NCBI GenBank assembly: GCA_037501455.1
Contig: CM074858.1
Location: 38,871,001-38,935,000, forward strand
DNA length: 64,000 nucleotides
Source of the DNA: Lantana camara
Taxonomy: Eukaryota; Streptophyta; Magnoliopsida; Lamiales; Verbenaceae
Direction of reading: 5' to 3'
Under the pieces are notes generated by a model, which was given only the letters and a program-made list of their open reading frames with translations, did no database searches and had not been told where the DNA came from. How positions within the stretch are numbered: position 1 is the first letter of the stretch; each line of letters opens with the position of its first letter. A program made the position numbers and the translations under genes. Of the stretch, positions 54,848 to 64,000 are shown one piece after another.

Positions 54848-55373
54848 GGGCAATAATCGTGAAAACCTGGGCCTTTAATAACATGTTTTTGGGCAAAATT
54901 TTAATTTAAAACCTAACTTTTCCCCCCTCCCAAAATCACAAACACACGCACATAGAGAGGAGACGAGGCAGTAGTTCTCCACCGCCGTACAACAACTACC
55001 GCCGTCCGTCTTTCTGCCCCACCACCTGATCAGTGACATTGTTGCCGTTCCTCCTGTTATTTCTTTTATTCGCTCTTTGGGTTTGTATAATTGATATTCT
55101 TGCACACTTTTGGATACTCTTGCTACTACTTTTCTTTGCTTTTAGCTAATCTCTTTAATTTCCAATGCAATGTGCCCTCCTTTTACTTGGAATTTGTGAC
55201 TTGTGTGTTAATTGTTAGATGCATGTCGATTGTTAATTGCCTTTGCACTTGATCCGTGTTTCTAGTCACTTGTTCAGGTTTTGGATTATTTGCTAGCACG
55301 TTGCCGGTTCTTCGTCTAATCAGGGAGTTTTCTTAACCTTTAATTCTTTCAATTGCATGAGGTCATTGCAAAG

Positions 55374-55392
55374 TTTAAGTGTGGGGGAGGAA
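55374..55392 (+). other. Second polypurine-like tract in E
   Basis: AAGTTTAAGTGTGGGGGAGG lies about 1.2 kb upstream of the 3' LTR and resembles the true tract (CAAGTGTGGGGGATTT, 56584-56598). It may be an extra primer site or the relic of an earlier LTR boundary. Confidence 0.5.
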
Positions 55393-56583
55393 CTTTCTGT
55401 GTTCGTTATAGTTTTATTGAAGATTTGCATGTTTATATGTAGTTTCACTTGTAATTGACTAAAAATTGAGTAATTTTGAGAATTTTTGAAAATTTTCCCT
55501 CGTTTTGAACTTTTTCTTTGAAGTTTGATTGTTGAGCTTTTGCTAGAATAAGTTAGGCTTTTTGAATTGAGGAAAATTGTATGAGATTTGATGATTTAGA
55601 ATGTTAGTATGCCCTTATATTTAGAGCACTTTTGAATGAGATAATGTACTTTGCTTAGAAGGACGAGTTGATAATTTCCGAATGAGTCTAAGATTCGATT
55701 AGGATGCATTTTAGTCCTATTGAGGTGAAATTTTGAGTTAATAAAAGATTGAGGAAGTGAAGTAGGCATTCATTGTCGGAGGATTTTAAGTTTTTCTATT
55801 TTAGCCGTTTATCACTAAATAACATAATCTTATTGACCCCGCTGAGCCTAATTGTTGTGCAAAGATTTTTGTAGCCACATTATAAGCCAAGCACAACATA
55901 GAAATACCTACCTTGATAATGTTTGCACCAAGGCTTGCTCGTTTGATTTGTATAGTAATTATCTATAATTTTGACCCCTTTTTATTGTTCTTGTGATTGA
56001 AATTGAGAGGATATTGTAAAGAAAAAGAATGAGAAAGTGAAAAAAAAAAGAAAAAAATAAAGGAAAGAGCAAAAGAGAAAAGAAAATAAAACTATGCAAA
56101 GTGTGAATTTGAGAGTGTAGGATTCAATTGAAGAGTTGGGGCGATTTTCGTATTAATAGTGAATGGAAGTGTTTCGTGCTTTGAATAGATTGGACGATGT
56201 AAGCTTGGTGAGTAGTCACTTGATCCAAATTTCCATAACCTTACCCTAAGCCTACATTACAAACCCGAAAGACCTACTGATCCTAAGTCTTGATTTAATT
56301 CCATTAGTGGAGATAGGTGCAAAGAGTGTACTCCGAAGTTGATGATTAGAGTTAGGAGGGAATGGTGAATTTGTCATTCTAATTTTTGTACATCGTTTCG
56401 TTTGATTCACACACTACACAAGGGTATACTTTTCATACTATGTTTTGAGGATCTTATGTTTACGAGTACTTGAATTGAGTAGCTAGACTTGTTTAGGCGA
56501 AGGGTTAATGATTGCGTTGAGGAGATGGTTTAATGACGATGTGTTTTCTTGATTTCCGTATTACTCGGGGACAAGCAATATTC

Positions 56584-56598
56584 AAGTGTGGGGGATTT
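56584..56598 (+). other. Polypurine tract of element E
   Basis: AAGTGTGGGGGATTT precedes the LTR start TGTTATGTGTAG, the expected arrangement for Athila. Confidence 0.75.
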
Positions 56599-58104
56599 TG
56601 TTATGTGTAGAAATTGCATGATTTTGAGCGGTAATTAGATTATATTTTGGTGCCGTTTGATGCCTTTATGTGTTTATTTTGCCCCGTTTAGGTGATTTTA
56701 GAATTGGAAGTACGAAACGGCGAAGCGACGCAATTTCGCATATTTTTTGAGAAAAATAGGGTAACCCCCGTTACCAAGTAAGAGGGCAATTTTCGTAACT
56801 CCCGTTAATGGATACAGGAGCATCACTTGAGGCGAAATAGGGGAGTAACGCCCATTACTCCATGACAGTACAGATCTGGTAACGCCCGTTATCAGACACA
56901 GGAGGAGATGATTTCTGGTGAAGGAAGGGTAACACCCATTACCCTTAGATTGAAGAGAGGTGGTAAAGCCCGTTACCACTTATAAAAGCGCAGGCACGAT
57001 TTAGCCTTGTAACGGGCGTTAACCAGAAATACACAGGGATAGGTAACGCCCGTTACCTCTGTCGGCGAGAGATTTTAGGGCTGATATTTATGTGCGTTTA
57101 GAGTCTTATTTTTGGAGAGTTCGGCGGAGGAGTTCAAACCTAGCTGGGAGACAATTGCTGCGGGAGGTTTTCAAGCGTTTTTCAGAGAATTCAGATTGAT
57201 CGATTGAGACTAATTCCGTTTTTCCGATTTTATTGTTGCTTTATTATTCAAACTAATTCCTCCTAAATTCAGTTTTCTTAAATAGATTTAATTTTCCGAT
57301 TTAGTTTTTCGACTTTGTTTAGATTTGTTGAATGTGATTTATTTTAATGCAATTTCCTTTAGTTTTATGAGTCTTGCTTTAATTATGAGTAGCTAATTCT
57401 CTAGGGCTAGGGGGTTGATGATGAATGCATGATAGATGTTTGATATAATGCTTGAATGACTAGTGTGATTCTTAGTTTTGGAAGCGGACTTAATTTGAAT
57501 TGCAACGGTCTGGCCAATCTTAGCATGCGTCATAATTGCCTATAGATCGAAAGAGTGATGGTAATTTAGATGGTTTTCGGAACTTGTAAGTTGTAGGGTA
57601 CAAAGAGATTTGGCCCTAGCTTATACAACAGTAATCTTATTCCATGCCGAGCCGCTAGAATACTGAATTTCACTAGTCTTGTTCCTATGGTTTAATTAAC
57701 TATTGGTGATTGCGAAGGTAACATTGAACACTAATTAAGCACTTGGTTACACCTTAAGAGAGGGTAATACAAATATAAGTAACTAGGTTGTAGAATTACA
57801 CTTGTCAGACGAGTATCCTATCAGCTCTTGATTGTATGATTCATTGCTTTCCCCCTGCTTGTTTAGTTTGCTGAAATCAATTCGTGTGGTTAAGTTATTA
57901 TTTTTGGTTAATTCTATTTAATTGTTAATTTCTGGTTTAGTAGGTTAATAGAAACAACAATTGCTTTTCGTCAGGTCTTTAGATTAGAGAAGATTATAGT
58001 GTAGTGATTGACTTCCCTTCCCTATGGGTTCGATCCTATTGTGCTACGCGTATGTTAGTGTACACTTGCGCGATTGGTTTTTAACTGTAGTAAACCTTAC
58101 AACA
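56599..58104 (+). repeat. 3' LTR of element E (1.5 kb)
   Basis: It starts TGTTATGTGTAGAAATTGC and ends AACCTTACAACA. It contains the palindrome cluster (56760-57057). Sequence to its right (58105) is the tail of a copia LTR, suggesting that E inserted into that element. The LTR end was placed by the TG...CA rule and the change of sequence type, so it could be off by a few bases. Confidence 0.75.
56760..57057. repeat. Eight-copy GTAA-CGCCCG-TTAC cluster in E LTR
   Basis: Units run from GGTAACCCCCGTTACC at 56760-56775 to GGTAACGCCCGTTACC at 57042-57057, at irregular 25-50 base spacing. The variants are AGTAACGCCCATTACT, GTAACACCCATTAC, GTAAAGCCCGTTAC and GTAACGGGCGTTAA. The arms are conserved and the core decays mostly by C-to-T type changes. 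Confidence 0.85.
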
Positions 58105-58477
58105 GTGTTTCTCTTATTCTTTAGACCAATACTCAAGAAGTGTTAAGTTTTTGAGAAAAATAAAAGAAAAATTTTCAAAGCAAAATCTTAGCCATTAACA
58201 CAAGCTATAGAACTAGCATTCTCACGTGCTTGATCGTATTCTAGGATTGGTGTGGATACGCTTTGGAGGCCTTCTACTTTGGAGTCTAATTCGAAGGACC
58301 GTTCGAGGGACTTTCCGCTTGAAGGGTGTTTGTTAGGCGGTAACAACATCACAAGAAAGCTTCAATTAAAGTGAGTTTCTTGTTATTTCCAACGTTACAG
58401 TACAAAAATTGCAAGACAACGATTAAACTTGTGGAAAAATTTTAAACTTCCGCTGCACACTCTTTCGTGTTTTCCAA
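58105..58477 (+). repeat. Tail of a copia LTR related to D
   Basis: The last 370 bases resemble the end of D's LTR (AACTAGCATT, TTCAAG-rich part, AAAGTGAGTTTCTTG, then AAATTT(T)AA-TTCCGCTGC...TTCGTGTTTTCCAAC) but are clearly diverged. The rest would lie left of element E, which appears to have inserted into it. No gene. Confidence 0.6.
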
Positions 58478-58605
58478 CCAAGGCGGGTACCCGCATGGAT
58501 TTCGCGGGCCATACCCGTATGATGGGGGTATACTGCGCAGGAGCGATCGATGGCGTGACCACCGCCAGTCGAGGTTTGTCTGGGAAGACAAGGGCGCTCC
58601 CCTCG
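58478..58605. other. Short GC-rich orphan fragment
   Basis: 128 bases between the copia tail and LTR J, with GGCGGGTACCCGC, GCGGGCCATACCCG and several CpG sites. It may be the palindrome-cluster portion of LTR J2, separated from the rest by insertion J. It could also be unrelated. No gene. Confidence 0.3.
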
Positions 58606-58723
58606 TGTAACGCCCGGTCGAGGGCATCCACGCCTATCCCGCGCTACGTACCTAGCTTATATATAGAATTGTTATCCATATACCCGCCAAGCACGAAGCA
58701 AGCGGTGACAAACGGACATCCTA

Positions 58724-59033
58724 GCTAGGCGGTGCTAGACTCACAAAGCGAGTAACAAACACAAGTAATGCGGAAGCTTAAATCAAATTGCGATCATAAT
58801 CATAAAGTAGTATCTAACAAGTATTGACCATCACGGTCCAGCACGGAATGCTCAAAATGTGGGAAAGTAAATCCATCCTAATGACCAACACGGTCCAAAC
58901 TAACATAATATCATCATACGGAGTAAAATCATAAATCTCAGAACATAACATAAGCGATAAAGTAAAGTACGCTACAAGCGTAAACAAGTACAAGCTAGAC
59001 TCAAGACAAGACTCTTAAAAGACCCCGCCTAGC
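58724..59033 (-). repeat. Long-range stem in LTR J
   Basis: GCTAGGCGG at 58724-58732 and CCGCCTAGC at 59025-59033 are perfect complements, 292 bases apart, in the same position as in H, B, C and G. Confidence 0.5.
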
Positions 59034-59051
59034 TCGACTCCAAAACGCGAC

Positions 59052-60943
59052 CTGCAGACACGAAAGGTAAAGGAGATCAGTTCAAAGGGAACCGGTGAGA
59101 AGAAGTGAAATATGGTAATATATATAAGGTTAATGCATGCTAAACCAAAGGTTGTTCATGATCCAAATGAGTTTTCCAAAACAATGCAAGTTTTCCAAAA
59201 GGAGGATCATGAACTACAAAACACCCGGTTCGGTGAGAACGAGCATTCCAACCAAACTTCCAAATCCAAACCAAATCAAAACAATCCATCCTTAACGCCA
59301 TGATGATGAGGGATGCAGCCCCCGAACATCGGTCCAAAACATTAGGAAGTGAGTCCATGAAACTCCACATTCCACCTTCGAGTATACCTCAGCCCCAACA
59401 CTCCGTTGGAACCAAAATATCTCTTCCAAGTGGGAACTTCGTAAGAGGTAACCGTCGGCCCTTGCCTTCCCGGTATCCCTACTTACTCCATCCCCGAGCT
59501 CTCAAATCCAAATCCAACCATGCAAGCGTCCCTGCAAGGTATCAAATCTCCATACCACTTTCGTAGCATGGGCCAAAACATCTTGCTACACACGCATATA
59601 CATAATATCCAATAAAGTTCCAAATGCATTTTGGGTATCTATCCCATATACCAAAACTCATAATTTATTTGTAAACCGCTTATCTTGAGCAAATATCAAT
59701 ACTACGAGAAAAGCTCACAAACTTGGCTTATAGAGCCTATATATACATTTTGAAAACGGAGATTAAAACCATCAAACATGAAAGGCTTTAGGGGTCCACA
59801 GTTTTGAAAACATTTTTACATAATAGCTCCTCACCTTTACCAAGAACTTCGAAGGCCAACCACGAGCAACAAGCTACTCGACCGGAGACTCACCACCTAA
59901 CAAGACGAACGTACTAACAAAGGTAAGACTCGACTCCAAACCAATTAAGACGGCGCACGGCTTCAAGAAAGAGTAAACATGCTCATGGTGTGCTAATGAA
60001 TGCCCAAGTATATCATAAGTTCAATAATGATGATCAACAACGTCATATAAGTCATATAATAAGCGTTCAAGTCATAAGGTAAGCATATAACAACATGTGA
60101 ACCATACTTAGCACAATCTCACACATAATCGAGGCATGTAAGACATTACAATGCATGAAAACATGATTCCAAGTCATGTATATCATATTAAGGGTGTAAG
60201 AAGTGCAAAGGAAGTGAAAACGAAGTAAAACGATCAAAATCACAAAAACTCAAAAATTAGACCCGAGAGCACCCAAACGGGCGTTTGGTGTTTGTGAAGG
60301 AAATGCAAACGGGTGTTTGGCCCAGTAGCTTCAGAAACGGGGGTTTGGGGTTTCAATGCAATTTTCACACGGGCGTTTGGATTGCTACTGGTGCAAAACG
60401 GAATTACGAACATATGCTTGCAAATGATGAATTTTAGGCTCTAAACACTCTTAAATCAAGCTTCCAAGTGTATACAATGTACATGAACAAATTTAAACAT
60501 CAAATATCATGTTATGAACATTTAGGAAATGAATATGCATCAAAATTCCAACAAATTACAAACATGAACTTCATCTTCTTCACATATTCAAAGCTTCAAA
60601 CTCAAAAATGGTGAAATCTCTAATCATGCAAGAAACTTAAGGAAATTAATCAAATTCTTCATGAAAGTGCTCAAGGAACAAGAATCAATCACCAAATCAA
60701 GCTGAAACACACAAGAAGATGAACATGCAAGAATTCTCAAGAAAGCTTCAAAGGTCATCAATGGTGGATTCTTCAAACAAGCATGAAATCAAGAAATACT
60801 TACATCAAATCGTTCCTAACATCATAAGAATCACATTTCCAACAACAAATTCGAGTTCAATCCAACACACAAGAACCCTAGTTCAAATTCAAGTTCAAAA
60901 GCTTCAAGAACATAAACCCAACAAAGGAGCACATAAACCTTAC
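59052..60943 (-). other. Predicted intron in LTR J
   Basis: Minus-strand donor CTCTTAAG|GTAAGGTTT (60943), acceptor TCGTGTCTGCAG|GTCGCG (near 59052), and the hairpin CAGTTCAAAGGGAACCG (plus strand, 59078-59094) just before the acceptor. Confidence 0.4.
60273..60380. repeat. Inverted-repeat cluster in LTR J, CCAAA arms
   Basis: Copies at 60273-60288 (CCAAACGGGCGTTTGG, perfect), 60306-60319 (CAAACGGGTGTTTG), about 60335-60346 (AAACGGGGGTTT) and about 60367-60380 (half copy ACGGGCGTTTGG). On the element's strand the core is CGCCCG. Confidence 0.75.
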
Positions 60944-61670
60944 CTTAAGAGCTGAAAATCGAAGGGAATAGTTTGTCTTCTAATCTTGAATTCCCAGCTT
61001 CAATCTCCACTCTTGTCTCTCGAAAATAGCTTGAAGGTTTTTGGGTGTTCTTGAGAGAAGATGAATAGACTTGAGAGAGTTTGCTTGAATCTCTAATGAA
61101 ATAACGTAAAATGGGTTTTAGTGTTTAAAATCTGAATTGGCTATTTGGGTCAGCTATTGGGGTCATGGAGCGGGTCATTTGGAGTGGGTTAGGAGTGAAA
61201 TTGGGTCTCAAATTGGGTTAATTTCGAAATTGGGTCGTAGGTCAACAATTAAAGGCTTAAAAGGTTGACTTTCGTAAAATGGCCATAACTTCTTCGTCCG
61301 AACTCCAAATCAAGCGATTCAAGAACCCACGAACTCGTAATCGAATTATCTACGCAATTTAATTAAGTTCTATCCAGTTCCAGGCTTGGAAAATAAATTT
61401 ACGATTTAGTCCCTAAGTTATACTTTAATGTCCAAGTAAGCACATAGTTTCGATTAAACAAGAAGCATGCTATCAAAGCTCAATAAGAACAACATGAGCA
61501 TATAATTATCAGGTCAAGTAGCCATAGATTAGCATGCAAATCATATATTTCACAAAAACACGAACATGACAAACGAATTAAGGCATAAATTCTCATAACT
61601 CATGCAAAGAAAAGTAAATCGTTCACTCTCGTAACCAAAACTTACCTTATTCGAGAAACGGGGCATCACA

Positions 61671-62395
61671 AAACGAACATATAACATCAAATAACACATT
61701 AGAGCACAAATCGGACTTCGAAACGAGCCCGAACCACCAAAATACGGAATCCACACTATTTATCATCTTCATCAAAGTCATGGAAACGAGCAAGAAAGAC
61801 GGGATTCAATCGGACGGAAATGAAGCACTTGAAGAGAGGAACACATTGCTTACCTTGGATCGTTGATCGGGCGAGCGAGGAGTCGGAATCTCGAGCTCAA
61901 AGATTCGGGTGAATAGTTGCTTTCTCTCCTCTTCTTTTCCCCTTGAAGAAAAGCTGAACCAAAATGAAGAGAGGGAGGGGGATCCGATCTTCTTAAGGCC
62001 AAGAACAGGCTCGGTTTAGTTCGAAACGGGTTCGGTTTAATTTGTTAGGAAATATAAATCGATAGAGGGTTCAAATGGTGTCAGAAAAAGGGAAAGCTAG
62101 TTCCGTTGGACTCAAATCATCGAAAAAAATCCAATGGAGGGGTCAGAATTCGAATTTAAATTCCCGAGCTCAAGGTACCCACGAGGGCTAAAAACACCCT
62201 AATCATAATTAGGTCCCTAATTTACAAATATTGGACGACTGAGTCCAAGTACGACTTATTAATTCTAATGTGCACTTAATTAAATAGAATACAAATTGGC
62301 ACGTAAGGCATGTGAATAACATATAAGTCACGAAAATACAGAATTAAACTCTCTCGTGACGTCATACCTGGGTTATCGAGAAGACGGGGTGTAAC
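61671..62395 (-). repeat. LTR fragment J2, gypsy type, minus strand
   Basis: On the minus strand it starts TGTTACACCCCGTCTTCTCG (62395) and runs leftward to J. It has TGACGTCA (62357-62364) and a donor ATCCAAG|GTAAGC (61853). It looks like the first 725 bases of an LTR of the same general type, cut by J. The remainder is uncertain. Confidence 0.55.
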
Positions 62396-64000
62396 ACCCC
62401 GATCTTTTGGCCGTACAGGTTTGTAGTCACGAGTGAGTTTAATGTGTTTTATTTATTATTTTGCCGAATACATGTTTATTGTAATGTTTAAAATGTTATA
62501 TTTGAATTATATGAAATTATTTAATAAATGTTTATATGTAAATTTTGAACGTTCTTGTTCGTTTAATTCCGTTTTTGAGCCGTTTACCTCGTTTTCAATT
62601 TTTTATTTTCGGGCTTAATTGCTATGCATGATAATTATATGATATGAACTTGTTTATGTACTTGTGTTATATTTTCTGACTCGTTTGTCGCGGTTTTGAA
62701 TTTATTTTTGGAGCGAGACCAAGCGAGACCAAGGCGGGGTTAAAGATCATTGGGCACACCGTTACTTCCGGAAGCCGTAACTTAAGCTTGGGAAATCGGA
62801 TTTGAATTCCGGAAGTGGCGTCGGACTCATAACAAAGAATGGAAGCTAGAGAACCTAGTGTCATATTTTTCTAAGCCCGTTTGAATATCCGTATTTTGCC
62901 CGAAACACGGCCCTGTGACAGATTCCCCATATTTTACGTTTTCGGCCATAACTAATTCATTTCTTAACCTTTTAACCTCAAACTTGGACCCACTTAACCC
63001 TAATTAATCCCTCTAACACCCCATTACCCCCTCATTTCGTTCAGCTAGAGAGGGAGAGAGAAATCAGCTGGGAACCAAAGAAAAAAGAAGGAAGAAAAAG
63101 AAAGAGGGCTGCCACTATTCATTCTTCATGTTTTGAGCTCGATTCACCTCCAATTCGCTCCAAATTTGAAAGGTATGTTTATGAATGTATTCTTCATCCT
63201 TTTATCTTTAATTTGACACCTTATTTGCCGAAATTCATGGAGAATTGAGCATGATATGATGAACTTGATGAATAGTTAAGTTTAATTCTCATTCCTTGAA
63301 TTCATGACTTTATTTTCGAATTCTTTGAGGATTAATGCATGAAATATGACCACTCTAGCTTCCTTTACTTGTTCACGGAGTTGAATTTGAATTATATGTT
63401 GTGTATATGGATCCACTATGGCGGTAACTTGAATTTTTGGAGTTTTGAGGATGAAACTGCTTCCATGCCTGCTGTTGTGCTGTTATGTACGTGTGTGCTA
63501 CAATTATGGCGTGTTTTGCTGCATTTTTTCTTGCCTTTAGATGTTGGTTTGTTGATACTTTGATGCTTGAAGAGGTCCCCCGCTGTTGCTGCGAAAATGA
63601 TGAGAAAACGGGGGCTGGCTGTTGCAAATTCGCGACTGCTCGACCACGACTGGGGAGTAGGTATTTTTGGGACGCGTCCGCGACCCAATTTTTGGCCACC
63701 TTCGACCTGAAGCTGCTGGAGTTGTTTCTAGAGAGTGTGGTAGCGACCGCGACCTATTTTGAACTGAATTATGGTCACGGCCTTGACCTTTATTTGGTGT
63801 TGTTTCAAGTGTTGCGACTGCTGCTGCGTTGTTTGTTTGTTTTTTGTTTTGTTCATGGTTTGCATAGTTTTCCTTGCTCTTATATAATTAATATATGATG
63901 TTAGCATGCTATATATCATGTTATATGTTTTAATTTGAATTTATAACATAAGTTCGATGCATGTTTACGTGATATATGACAAATATGTTTGTTATACCTT
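62390..64000 (+). repeat. LTR K, gypsy type, plus strand, runs off the window
   Basis: It starts TGTAACACCCCGATCTTTTGGCC and resembles LTR G at its start (CCGTACAGG, TCACGAGT). A donor TTTGAAAG|GTATG lies at 63173. The region 63580-63790 has repeated GACCGCGACC/GGTCACGG-like segments, including GGTCACGGCCTTGACC, that may be its palindrome cluster. The ORFs within (for example 63485-63898) are low-complexity shadows. Confidence 0.6.

Larger units (their letters stand above)
54216..56583 (+). other. Element E long 3' untranslated region
   Basis: 2.4 kb between integrase and polypurine tract, where some Athila elements carry an envelope-like gene. I see no intact or decayed env frame here. It holds the palindrome cluster at 54645-54847, a polypurine-like GTGTGGGGGAGG at about 55380, and an A-rich stretch at 56035-56095. 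Confidence 0.65.
37578..58104 (+). mobile_element. Athila-lineage Ty3/gypsy element E, 3' part, interrupted by D
   Basis: Plus strand: RT, RNase H and integrase zinc finger (37578-39787), then copia D (39788-53257), then integrase core and C-terminus (53258-54215), a long 3' untranslated part, polypurine tract and a 1.5 kb 3' LTR. Its gag, protease and 5' LTR lie beyond the inverted copia D', outside the window. Protein motifs match Athila. Multiple stops and an active-site change show it is old. It underlies most of the other elements in this window. Confidence 0.85.
58606..61670 (-). mobile_element. LTR J, ~3.1 kb, gypsy chromovirus type, minus strand
   Basis: On the plus strand it reads TGTAACGCCCGGTCG... 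to ...ACGGGGCATCACA; on its own strand it starts TGTGATGCCCCGTTTCTCG. It has no internal region. The five-base flanks (CCTCG and AAACG) do not match, so it may be a solo LTR with a damaged duplication, or a recombination product. It has the donor (60942), acceptor (59052), hairpin, GCTAGGCGG stem and a palindrome cluster. Confidence 0.65.

Noticed and set aside
54216..56583. An envelope-like gene downstream of Athila pol.
   Set aside because: No frame longer than about 80 codons and no signal-peptide or transmembrane pattern, so nothing supports env here.
63485..63898. A 137-codon ORF at the right edge, Cys-rich.
   Set aside because: Inside LTR K, low-complexity Cys/Phe/Leu pattern, overlapping frames on the other strand equally long.

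Overview
The window is transposable-element DNA from a flowering-plant nucleus. It is AT-rich and contains only plant LTR retrotransposon lineages: a Ty3/gypsy Tat/Retand element, Athila, Tekay/Del-type chromoviruses, and Ty1/copia. I found no host gene, tRNA, rRNA or CRISPR array. The species cannot be named from this sequence, although a dicot is plausible. Element letters (A to K) are mine. All calls come from reading motifs, frames, LTR ends and target-site duplications (TSDs) by eye; no search was run.

Layout. H (1-2833) is the end of a plus-strand gypsy element with a 2.6 kb 3' LTR. It sits in the 5' LTR of A (2834-18770), a Tat/Retand element with gag-protease-RT, two RNase H domains, integrase, and a long ANTISENSE gene (10282-17320) that keeps a frame-preserving GT-AG intron. 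A also carries a 4.17 kb solo LTR, F (12182-16347). A interrupts the RT of B, a minus-strand chromovirus (18771-36385). B's 5' LTR is in turn split by C, a complete minus-strand chromovirus (22625-34948) with a perfect CAACA TSD. B ends inside an inverted copia LTR fragment, D' (36386-37577). D' lies inside E, an Athila element (37578-58104). E is also split by D, a complete copia element (39788-53257), which itself contains solo LTR G (42738-46442, perfect GATAG TSD). E's 3' LTR abuts the tail of another copia LTR (58105-58477), followed by three gypsy LTR pieces: J (58606-61670, minus), J2 (61671-62395, minus) and K (62390 to the edge, plus). The order of insertion can be read from what interrupts what, and is at least five layers deep (E > D' > B > A > H).

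State of the genes. Every element is damaged. D is nearly intact, with one frameshift in RT and an Asp-to-Asn change in RNase H. C's pol is a single frame broken by two stops. E has lost an RT catalytic Asp and carries several stops.

Most interesting signal. The long chromovirus-type LTRs (H, B, C, G, J, probably J2/K, partly F) share an architecture that ORF annotation does not explain. (1) A short leader ends in a consensus 5' splice donor. (2) A 1.6-2.6 kb stretch follows that, in H, C, G and J, holds a cluster of short inverted repeats; arms differ between families but the core is always CGCCCG-like. The same core with different arms also occurs in the Athila 3' UTR and LTR. (3) A small covarying hairpin precedes a 3' splice acceptor. 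(4) The second exon is bounded by complementary 9-10 base arms, GCTAGGCGG and CCGCCTAGC, 250-320 bases apart. This looks like a conserved spliced, structured LTR leader with family-specific palindrome clusters, and it is my main candidate for something undescribed.
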